NCBI GenBank assembly: GCA_017979445.1
Contig: CM030706.1
Location: 18,028,967 to 18,092,966 of the forward strand
Origin: Akebia trifoliata
Taxonomy: Eukaryota > Streptophyta > Magnoliopsida > Ranunculales > Lardizabalaceae
DNA: 64,000 nucleotides
Direction: 5' to 3'
This document shows positions 56,100 to 64,000 of the stretch, piece by piece; position 1 is the stretch's first letter; the number at the start of each line of letters is the position of its first letter. Made by a program: the position numbers and the translations under genes. Under the pieces are notes generated by a model, which made no database searches, had not been told where the DNA came from, and worked only from the letters and a program-made list of their open reading frames with translations.

Positions 56100-57297
56100 G
56101 CAGAATAGTTCATTTTGAGTAGTGATGTCTTGTACAAGAAATCACACCACGAGGTCTTCCTCAGATGTGTAACAAAACTAGAAGCTCAACATTTGATCAA
56201 AACTGTACATGGGGGAGTTTGTAGACATCATATGAATGGACATATGCTCGTAAAGAAGATAATGAGAATGAGTTACTATTAAATAACTATGGAGAGCGAC
56301 AGGTACCAACGTGTTCAGAAATGTCACTTGTGTCAAATCTATGCCAACAAGATCAATGCGCCATATTCATAATTGCACAACATGACTACTCATTGGCCCT
56401 TCTCACTCTGGGCTTAGATGTCAAGCTTCTAATGGGCATCACTTCATCTTGGTTGCCATCGATTACTTTACGAAATAGGTAGAAGCAGCATCCTACGCCA
56501 ATATTATGAAGGGAAACATCTTGAAATTTGTTAAGAGCAACATCATTGTTGGTATGACCTTCCGAGTGAGATAGTAACTAATAACGATAAGAATCTCAAG
56601 AACAAAGACATGTCAAAAATGTGCAAAGACTTTTAGATTACCCATCATAACTTAGTCATTTACAAACCAAAGATGAATGAAACAGTCGAAGTTGCCAACA
56701 AAAACATCAAGAAGATCATCGAGAAAATGGCGATCACTTACAAGGATTGGCATGAGATGTTAAAATTCACCTTACATACTTATCGAATGTCAATCCGAAC
56801 TTCGACTGGGGCAACGCTTTATTCGCTGGTCTATAGAATGGAAGTAGTTTTACCTGTTGAGGTAGAGATTCCCTCCTTTTGGATCTTGAAAGAAGTTAAA
56901 CTAGACAAAGCAGAATGGGTCCAAACTTGATTCAATCAGTTGAACTTAATAGAGGAGTAACATCTTTCAACAATCTGTCATGAGAAAACTTATCAAAGGA
57001 GAATAGCACGAGCTTATAACAAAAAGATTCGACCTCAAGAATTTGTACCAGGGGACCTAGTCTTGGAGAAGATTATGCCAATACAAGAAAATGCGAGGGG
57101 AAAATTTTGTCCAAATTACGGGGGCCATTCGTTGCCCAAAAGGTATTGTCTGGGGGAACTCTAATCCTCAGATATGGACGGGAAAATTTTTTCACAACCG
57201 ATCAATGTCAATATCATCAAGAAATACTATGCCTAAAGTTATACCTTGAAATGAAGAGAGGTCATCTTTTTACTATCGGAACAATCGTCCAACCTTA
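56100..57297 (+). pseudogene. Tat/Ogre-like integrase remnant
   Basis: The zinc-binding part reads VRR.. HMNGHMLVKKIMRMSYY and KCHLCQIYANKINAPY (56220-56370), an H-x(n)-H..C-x-x-C arrangement. The core is degraded around the first catalytic Asp (AIDYF-like stretch, 56455-56475). It continues with LPSEIVTNNDKNLKNKDMSK (about 56550-56620) carrying the second acidic position. A clear open frame at 56673-56930 (NETVEVANKNIKKIIEKM, LHTYRMSIRTSTGATLYSLV, EVVLPVEVEIPS) includes the catalytic Glu helix. The C-terminal part (ARAYNKKIRPQEFVPGDLVL and the GPF-like module near 57100-57200) ends about 57297. Integrase would insert element DNA into the chromosome. Several stops disable it. Confidence 0.8.
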
Positions 57298-57470
57298 GTT
57301 ATCCCCTTTTGAGCCATCACATTCATTTCTTAACTTAGGACTCAGGCAAGTTACCGTTATAAAAAAAAAATCTAAAGTCAAAAGAAAATACCCAAGTATG
57401 CTCCTGGCCCACATGAGGATAAATTGTGAATAGCTAAAAATATAAAAAAAAAAAAGTCAAAAAATCTTGA
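57298..57470. other. Short spacer downstream of Ogre-like integrase
   Basis: Contains two poly(A) runs (57361-57370, 57443-57454). It resembles the sequence at 63510-63560 (AACCCGCAAGAG-like, then TGTGAA), hinting at a shared Tat/Ogre 3' region. No gene. Confidence 0.35.
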
Positions 57471-57728
57471 ATGTTTGTAATGAAAATCGGGTTGATGCTG
57501 CCAAGTCTTCTCAAGAACCACTGCATAGAATTGGCTAGGACGAGGAAAAAGAGGCTGGAAGAGGCATTACACGTATTACAAGGCTTGATTGTGGAAGTAC
57601 AATACAAGGAGGCTGTTCTAGAAGATTCTAAGACTAAAATTGGAAATATCAAAGCTTCCCCAAGGATGGTCAACTATTTGTTTATGCAAGGGATCGATTT
57701 GGAAGATCAAGTTGGATGCGAGGGTTGA
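57471..57728 (+). pseudogene. Isolated pol C-terminal tail of a chromovirus-type gypsy element
   Basis: An 85-codon frame. Its part LARTRKKRLEEALHVLQGLI resembles the R(A/T)R-x-KR-x-(Q/E)EAL tail that ends many plant gypsy polyproteins. The remainder (VEVQYKEAVLEDSKTKIG to QVGCEG) is almost identical to the frame at 62142-62327, which stands at the end of the pol of the element 57741-62759. So a piece of internal pol sequence lies in front of the 5' LTR, where only host flank is expected. It is best explained as the remains of a neighbouring copy joined through a shared LTR. No start codon of its own is expected. Confidence 0.65.
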
Positions 57729-57740
57729 TTGGGAATTTTA

Positions 57741-58160
57741 TGTTCTAATTGTCCTTAGTGTTCGTCTTTTATTTCCTAAGGACTAATTAGACCCAATCTT
57801 CATCTAATTTGTTTATAAAAAGAGCACCCCATGTTATATTTGACATAATTTTAATTCTAAGAATTTGAAGTTTATTCAAGAAGCTTATGCTTGTCTTCAT
57901 ATGTTTTTCCTTATGAGTTCTTGTTGGAGTTCTTGATCAAGTGCATGAATCCTCGACTTATCAAAGGAGTGATTAACCTTTGTGGCGTCTCAAGATTGGG
58001 GTTTTAAGGACATAGTTTCCTTAAGGTTCTAATTTGATAAACTTTAATTTGATCCTAAGCAATTTAGAATGTTTCAAAGCCATCAAATTCAAGGGTTTCT
58101 AGAGGAGATCGTCTAGAGGAAATTCATATCAATGGAGTATATCTAAAGGGGTTCATATCA
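57741..58160 (+). repeat. 5' LTR (420 bp)
   Basis: Runs TGTTCTAATT to CATATCA, with a TATAAAAA box at 57814-57821. It is followed by TT and the primer site. An alternative reading would start the LTR about 160 bases earlier because homology with the second copy extends to about 57577, but that extra part is coding tail. Confidence 0.8.
57814..57821 (+). promoter_or_regulatory. TATA box of chromovirus-type LTR
   Basis: TATAAAAAGAGCACC, conserved at 62413-62420 in the other LTR. Confidence 0.55.
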
Positions 58161-58162
58161 TT

Positions 58163-58174
58163 TGGAATCAAAGC
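58163..58174 (+). other. Primer-binding site, tRNA-Met type (decayed)
   Basis: TGGAATCAAAGC matches TGGTATCAGAGC at ten of twelve positions and follows the LTR by two bases. Confidence 0.7.
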
Positions 58175-59643
58175 AAGAAAGATTGCTGGAAAATAGATCA
58201 TCATTGAAGAAAAAAAATCTTGGAAGATTTGGTAAACGCAACATCTGAATTGGAGATTATACGGGTTGATTCATGCTCTCCAACATAGATTCCGACCAAA
58301 TCAATAACCAAGGATGCTGGAAAACAAGGTTATCGATTTCTAAAAAACCAATCTTAATTACGTTCTTTAATTCGTTTGTAATGATTGTTTTTGAGTAGGA
58401 TTTTTCATTATTACATATGCATCCTGACCTTACATGATTCAACTGCAACAACCAACAAACCCATCTGCTGGAATTTGAATTCACAGCATCAAAGGGTGTC
58501 AATGTTTTGCATTTTGTTGCTGTATCATTAATGATACCAAATGTTCTTTTCTGTTTTTGTGTTTTAATGTTCTTAATGGTTCAACTTGATGTTTTTATTT
58601 GTTGTGGCGTTGCGGTTTTTGGTGATCTTGAGAATATTTACAAATCTATTGTGTATTTCTTGATTTCTTGCTGAAAACACAACGTTCTATTGAAACTCAG
58701 ATCTGATCAAGGAAGAATCAGATTGGACACAACGTTTCTTGCTGGTTTTTTTGTTGCAATAATAAATAAAAATACTTTCCAAGAATAAACGTTTATTACT
58801 GTTCTTTAATGATTTTAACGCCCTTTTAATGGTCTTCTATTGGATATTCTAAATTTCAAAATCATGATACATTTATTGAATAATCTAGAATTGCTGTTCT
58901 TTCATGATCTTTAATGGTCTTTAATGGCCCCTTCCAAAACATTTTTTTTTTAGTTTAAAACCAAACCATCATCGTTCTTGTTGAAATCACCATCGTGACT
59001 TGCTGAATTATAATCAATTTCTTGTTGGAAATTGCAGCAACTGTGTTTTTATAACTCCGCCATTAAAAAAGATATTAAGAGCAAACACCTTGCTGGATTT
59101 ATTCGTGTTGATCTCATAAAGATTTTTTTTTTTCAAAAAACAAACCACGTTGAATCTGTTTCGTCAGATATCTCAGCCAAGTTGCCATTCATCGCGAACC
59201 GAAGTTGGTCAACAAACGAGTTGCTGCTGTCCACAAACGTTTTCATTGTTACTAAAAACTCAGCCACTTGCTGAATTCTTGTTGAATATCAGATCTGATC
59301 AGAGGATATAAAAAAAAAGAGAACATTTTGTTATAAAAGACTTGATGGATTTGTTATTCAACAACGTTTCTTGTTGTTGGGTCTCTGTTGCATTTTTTTG
59401 TTGTCCTGGTTAAAACGTTTATGTACATAACGATTGTCTGAATTTGTTTAAACTTCGATGTGTTACATTTAAAACATTGATCTCAATTGTGGTATATCAG
59501 ATAAAAACGTTTAATATCAACTGAAACATTGATTTCTTTTGTTTAATATTAATTTATTCATTTTTTTACTGGTGTTTCTTACTGATTATAAACATTCTAT
59601 TGCTAAAATTTCAGAAAGAAAAAAAAAGCATCGTATTGAAAAC
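58175..59643 (+). other. Leader of chromovirus-type element
   Basis: About 1.47 kb of T-rich sequence without a gene. AGATCTGATCA(A/G)(G/A)G-like words recur at about 58700 and 59291, and TTGCTGG/CTTGCTG words are frequent. Open frames (for example 59032-59274) show no domain. Confidence 0.5.
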
Positions 59644-60610
59644 ATGAGTAAGGAAGGAGGAGATTTGCAAGAGACCGACATGAAATTATTTCATAAAGGC
59701 TGTTCATGACCTATTCAAATTGTTGAATACATAGTTGGATAATATGAAATCTTCTTATGAATCTAAAGCAAATATAAGGCATGAGTTCGACGAAGAAGAA
59801 GAAGCTAATTCCGAAGTGAAGAGAACAAATTATAGACGGGACAAGAAGGTTGACTTCAAAGGAGATAATAATATGGGCAGCATAAAGATGACTATTTCAA
59901 CCTTTCATGGAAAAAATATATCCTGAATTATATTTGGAGTGGGAAAGAAAGGTTGAGCACGTATTGGATTGTCATAATTACACCGAGGATAAGAAAGTAA
60001 AGCTAGCCGCCGTAGAATTTACAACTTATGTAAGTATTTGGTGGGATCAATTGGTGATCAACAGGCGCATAAATGGTGAGAGGCATATTCGTTCATGGGA
60101 AGAGATGAAGTCAGTAATGCGTAAAAGATTTATACCTAACCATTACTATCGAGATTTGTATATAAAATTGCAAGGGTTGATTCAAGGTTCATTGAGTGTA
60201 TAGGATTATTATAAGGAGATGGAAATCGCCATGATTACAGGAAACATAGAGGAAGATAGATAAGCAACCATGGATAGATTCATTGCCGGATTGAACAAAG
60301 AGATTGCTGATGTTCTTGAGTTGCAACATTACCTAAAGATGAAAGAGTTGTTGCACAAGGCCATTAAAGTGGAAAAGAAAATCAAGTCTAAAAGATTCAG
60401 ATCTGGTTCATCCTCTAGTAATCCGTGGAGACCAAATTGGAAGGACAGCAAAGTTACCTTCAAACCAAAAGAAGAAGCAAGGTTGAAAAATTCAGTTTCT
60501 AATCCTAAAGATAAACCCAAAACAAAGCCTTTTACTAAGTCATGAGAAATTAAATATTTTCGGTGTCATGGATTTGGACATATTGCTTCTGAATGCTCAA
60601 ACGATAGGGT
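59644..60610 (+). pseudogene. Gypsy gag with zinc knuckle (frameshifted)
   Basis: A likely start at 59644 reads MSKEGGDLQETDM, like the MS(K/R)-x-GG opening of related gags. A stop soon follows. The core TISTFHGKN then PELYLEWERKVEHVLDCHNY (59890-59985) is split by a one-base frameshift around 59910-59925. FTTYVSIWWDQLVINRRING and WEEMKSVMRKRFIPNHYYRD (60020-60155) form the W-W / M-x-x-RF-x-P-x-x-Y gag core. [19 protein letters not shown] (60276 onward) is the C-terminal helix region. The basic tail leads to YFRCHGFGHIASECSN (about 60553-60600), a CX2CX4HX4C knuckle whose first Cys is Tyr. It would bind RNA and form particles. Stops and the frameshift abolish a continuous product. Confidence 0.85.
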
Positions 60611-60665
60611 TATGGTTGTATAGGCAAATGAAAAGATTGAAAGTGCTAGCTCGAGTGACAACGAG

Positions 60666-61277
60666 ATGCCACCATTAGAAAATTATTCTGATGATGAAGT
60701 AGAAGAACTTGTGCATGGTGATTTACTTTTTATAAGGAAAGCTCTGAGTATACAGCCTAAGGATGAAGGAAATGAGAAGCAACGTGAGTATATATTTCAC
60801 ACAAGGTGCCACGTGAAAGATAAAGTATGTACATTGATCATTGATAGTGGGAGTTGTACTAACGTTGCCAGCACCTTGTTGGCAGAGAAGTTGAATTTGA
60901 AGTGGAAGAAACATCCTAAACCCTTCAACTTGCAATGGCTGAATGACTTTTAAGAAGTGAAAGCAAACAAACAAGTTTATGTGCCCTTTTCAATTGGAAA
61001 GTATGAGGATGAGATTCTTTGTGATGTGGTACCAATGCATGGTAGTCATATATTGCTTGGTCGATTGTGGCAATTTGATAGGAGAGTTTCACATGATGGG
61101 TACAAAAATCGATATTCTTTTGTAATGAACAATCGAAAGGTTGTATTAGCGCCTCTCAACCCTTTGCAAGTTTATGAGGATCAGGTTAGGATAGCAAGAG
61201 AGTGCAAATTGAGAGCGAATCAAAGGTGTGAGCAAAAAGGAGAAGAAAGTAGTAACGTGGAGAGGAAAATAAAATAA
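60666..61277 (+). pseudogene. Gypsy aspartic protease domain
   Basis: The frame 60666-60953 reads DLLFIRKALSIQPKDEG, then IFHTRCHVKDKVCTLIID, followed by SGSCTNVASTLLAEKLNLKW. DSG in LIIDSGS is the catalytic Asp motif. A stop (TAA near 60951) splits it from 60957-61277, which reads VYVPFSIGKYEDEILCDVVP, HGSHILLGRLWQFDRRVSHD and YKNRYSFVMNNRKVVLAPLN. These complete the retropepsin fold and the linker to RT. In related elements RT follows at once; here it is missing. Confidence 0.85.
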
Positions 61278-61390
61278 TAAGTGTACTTGCTGAAAAACAT
61301 AAGGTTAAGAATGCAATGATGGCATGACAACAAGTATTAGTACTTCTGTACAAGAATAGTATATTTGTTGTTGATGATAGGTTTGGCAAA

Positions 61391-62150
61391 ATGGCCCATT
61401 TTATTGTAAGTTTTAAAACCAACGACGCAACACATATTGCTGATTTATTCTTTATGGAAGTGGTTCGGTTGCATGGATTGCCTAAGACAATTGTTAGTGA
61501 TAGAAATGTTAAGTTCCTAAGTTATTTTTGGTATACTTTGTGGAATAAATTAGGAACTAAACTTCTATTTTCTACTGTTGTGCATCCTCAAATGGATGGT
61601 CAAACTGAAGTAGTTAATAGGACACTCAGTACTTTGTTATGTACTAACATTCAAAAAAACTTAAAACAATGGGAGAAGTGTTTGCCACATATTGAGTATG
61701 CATATAATAGGACCGTTCATTCTACTATTTTGTTTTCTCCTTTTGAAATTGTTTATGGTTTCAATTCTTTAACACCTGTGGATATTTTACCTTTGCCTAC
61801 TAAGAAGCATGCTAATCTTGATGGTAAGAAAAAGGTAGATTTTGTTAAAGATTTACATGCCAGAGTTCGGGCCAACATCGATAGGAAGAATAAGCAATAT
61901 GCTAAGCAAGCTAATAAGGGATGTTTGAAAGTTGTCTTTCAACCTGGAGAATGGGTTTGGGTGCACCTACGTAAGGGGAGGTTCCCTACACAAAGGAAGT
62001 CAAAATTGCAGCATAGAGAAGATGGTCCATTTCAAGTTTTGGAGCGAATTAATGATAACGCCTACAAACTAGATTAGCCAAGTGACTATGGTAATGTTAG
62101 TGCAATTTTTAATGTTGCTGATTTATCTTTGTTTGATGTAGGTGAATCGA
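61391..62150 (+). pseudogene. Gypsy integrase, long intact frame (core and C-terminus)
   Basis: A 228-codon open frame (61391-62077) preceded by a partial [10 protein letters not shown]. It contains the catalytic-core end: [20 protein letters not shown] with the second Asp (SDRN), and [20 protein letters not shown] with the catalytic Glu. [55 protein letters not shown] and [16 protein letters not shown] then lead into the C-terminal [17 protein letters not shown] module. The N-terminal zinc domain and the first catalytic Asp are missing with the RT/RNase H deletion. After a stop the tail FNVADLSLFDVGESRTNF continues. No chromodomain was identified. Confidence 0.85.
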
Positions 62151-62327
62151 GGACAAATTTTTAATGTTGCTGATTTACAAGGCTTGATTGTGGAAGTACA
62201 ATACAAGGAGGCCGTTCTAGAAGATTCCAAGACTAAAATTGGAGATATCAAGGCTTCCCCAAGGATGGTCAACTATCCTTTTATGCAAGGGATCGATTTG
62301 GAAGATCAAGTTGGATGCGAGGGTTAA
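62142..62327 (+). pseudogene. pol C-terminal tail preceding the 3' LTR
   Basis: A 61-codon frame nearly identical to the C-terminal 51 residues of 57471-57728 (QGLIVEVQYKEAVLEDSK to VGCEG). It joins the integrase tail through a repeated FNVADL segment, after which the RTRKKRLEEALHV part present at 57530 is missing. A deletion with local repetition is likely. Confidence 0.6.
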
Positions 62328-62339
62328 TTGGGAATTTTA

Positions 62340-62759
62340 TGTTCTAATTGTCCTTAGTGTTAGTCTTTTATTTCCTAAGGACTAATTAGACCCGATCTTC
62401 ATTTAATTTGTCTATAAAAAGAGCACCTCATGTTATATTTGGCACAATTTTAATTCTAAGAATTTGAAGCTTATTCAAAAAGCTTATGCTTGTCTTCATG
62501 TCTTCTTTTTTATGAGTTCTTGTTAGAGTTCTTGATCGAGTGCATGAATCTTCGACTTATCAAAGGAATGATCAACCTTTGTGGCGTCTCAAGATTGGGG
62601 TTTTAAGGACATAGTTTCCTTAAGGTTCTAATCCGATCAACATCAATTTTATCCTAAGCAATTTAGAACGTTTCGAAGCCATCAAATTCAAGGGTTTCTT
62701 GAGGAGATCGTCTAGAGGATATCCATATCAATGGAGTACATCTAAAGGGGTTCATATCA
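62340..62759 (+). repeat. 3' LTR (420 bp)
   Basis: Same boundaries and length as 57741-58160, with a TATAAAAA box at 62413-62420. It is followed by GTTTGATTTT, which is not a primer site. Confidence 0.85.
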
Positions 62760-64000
62760 GTTTGATTTTAAGCTCGACCCAAATTTTCCACCTAAACAAG
62801 TTTGTGAGATATTGGGTGGAGACCTAGATCATATTTTCAAAACAAAAATAAACAAACCCAGTATCCATTTTATCGCACAATAAAATCTAGATCCAACCTT
62901 CTTTATCCTTTTGCAACCTTAGCCTAAGCCTACGTTTCGTCCTATTTAAAGTCCTCTCAGATCAAGGAATGGTTTTAAGGCATCTTAGTAACGGTGGAAG
63001 CATGTTATGGAAAACAACATCGAGGTATATGTGATCTTGTTACTTAATTTGGATTTCAAGTCGCCAAAGTAGTTGAAGGACCGAGAGGGGAGGCCAGTTC
63101 AAATATTTGAAAAAAAAAGAGCGACTTGAAATGTAGAGTCATTGATATTGAAGCTCAACTCGAGTCACTACACCATGAAAATAGTTGGAGGAACTTGAGA
63201 GGGAAGTCCAGATTTGTTACTCAAGAAAAAATGCTATTGGAAGAGTAGAGTATTCGATCTCGCAGCTCAACTTGAGTCACCAAGCCAACAGGGGCAGAGA
63301 AAAACTAAGAAAGTATTCAAAGTGAAAAGCTACAAAGTAAGACTGAAAGGGCATTGTGAGTAAAAGAATCAGTCTATGGTAAGATCAAAACCACCACCAT
63401 GATGAAAACTCAAAAAGGGTGTCGATACAAAAAAACGTAGAAACCGGGTCTGGTCAAAATCGTAACTGGCACCAGGTACAAAATGGGAATAATAATAACA
63501 ATAAAAATAAATAAATAAGCAAATAACTCCTAACCCGCAAGAGTATAAACTGTGAACGGGAAAAATTTTGAAAGTTCTTAATTGCCCAATAAGTACGACG
63601 AACATAGCTCAGTCAAAATCCTTAGTTTTGGGAATGACTCTAAAGAAGTTAAAGATCAGCTGACACTTATAAACGCGGCATTTGGCAAAGGCACCATAAT
63701 CGTCAAAGTTCAGAATTGTTAAACATTTATTTGTCACTGTTTATTTTTGGCCTATGACAAAGAATCTAGGACTTTCTTAAAATCAAGAGTTTTCAAAAGT
63801 AGTAGATATATCTGAGGCCATTACGTAAAAACCTATTTTTTCACTTCATTAAGTACTACATCACTTTTCTTAAAAGTAGGGTACAAAAGGAACAGCGGGC
63901 AAATAACTACTCAAACATTTTCCTAAGAGGCATAGTAGTATCAAGTCCATCCTCTAGGGCATTGATCTGAGTACCCTGGTCAATGATTATTATCTCCACA
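62760..64000 (+). other. Unassigned, possibly Tat/Ogre-type retroelement sequence
   Basis: The plus strand has charged, coiled-coil-like broken frames (about 63080-63350) and a stretch (63510-63560) similar to 57395-57440, downstream of the Ogre-like integrase. This suggests that the 5-kb gypsy element was inserted into Tat/Ogre-like sequence that continues to the window edge. No domain can be named. The minus-strand ORF at 63369-63605 is A/T-rich and unsupported. Confidence 0.3.

Larger units (their letters stand above)
57741..62759 (+). mobile_element. Ty3/gypsy (chromovirus-type) element with paired LTRs, RT/RNase H deleted
   Basis: Complete by outline. The 5' LTR is 57741-58160, the primer site 58163-58174, a long leader runs to 59643, then gag, protease and integrase follow, and the 3' LTR is 62340-62759. 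Both LTRs are 420 bases, start TGTTCTAATT and end CATATCA. By eye they differ at roughly 30-35 positions, so the insertion is not recent. The element lacks reverse transcriptase and RNase H and could move only with enzymes from elsewhere. No target duplication is evident, because the left flank is pol-tail sequence. Confidence 0.85.

Overview
The window looks like nuclear DNA of a seed plant, most likely a repeat-rich (pericentromeric or other heterochromatic) part of a dicot chromosome. Almost every recognisable protein signature belongs to plant Ty3/gypsy (Athila-like, Tat/Ogre-like, chromovirus-like), Ty1/copia (SIRE-like) or L1-type LINE retroelements, all broken by stops, frameshifts, deletions and nested insertions. 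One short host-gene remnant is visible (a WD40 exon pair resembling the LIN/CERBERUS E3 ligase family). About 9 kb in the middle reads like plant mitochondrial intergenic DNA. No intact host gene, rRNA, tRNA, CRISPR array or bacterial-type operon was found. Family names rest on motif recognition, not on searches.

Layout. 1-1414: four diverged copies of a ~360-bp satellite abutting a truncated integrase. 1415-6754: minus-strand Athila-like element (5' LTR 5448-6754, tRNA-Asp-type primer site, gag, RNase H/integrase) with a 5'-truncated LINE inside it. 7180-9640: plus-strand remnants of a DUF7745-like retroelement ORF and a gag. 9650-17190: plus-strand Athila-like element (RNase H, integrase split by a solo LTR, env-position ORF, polypurine tract, 3' LTR). 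18749-21780: copia LTR, tRNA-Met primer site and gag. 22880-29975: minus-strand Tat/Ogre-like pol split by a solo LTR (26142-28301) with a perfect AGGGC target duplication. 29992-30693: WD40 host-gene exons. 31719-32175: microsatellite and a tandemly repeated UTR-like segment.

32468-36136: an LTR fragment, then the 5' end of an Ogre-like element (LTR 32886-34297, tRNA-Arg-type primer site, leader with hairpins and a 28-bp minisatellite), a 100-N assembly gap, and a final piece of LTR. 36137-45373: mitochondrial-like DNA, joined base-to-base to LTR ends on both sides. 45374-57292: a second Ogre-like element (5' LTR, primer site, leader with the same hairpin and minisatellite types, a 22-bp minisatellite interrupted by a solo copia LTR, then protease, RT, RNase H, archaeal-type RNase H and integrase). 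57741-62759: a 5-kb gypsy element with paired 420-bp LTRs that has lost RT and RNase H. 62760-64000: unassigned, Tat/Ogre-like sequence.

The pieces do not work together as a pathway. The window is a record of successive insertion, LTR-LTR recombination (three solo LTRs with target duplications) and organelle-to-nucleus transfer. The most notable points are the exact LTR/mitochondrial junctions, the repeated hairpins conserved in two Ogre-like leaders, and a pol-tail segment in front of both LTRs of the 57-62 kb element.
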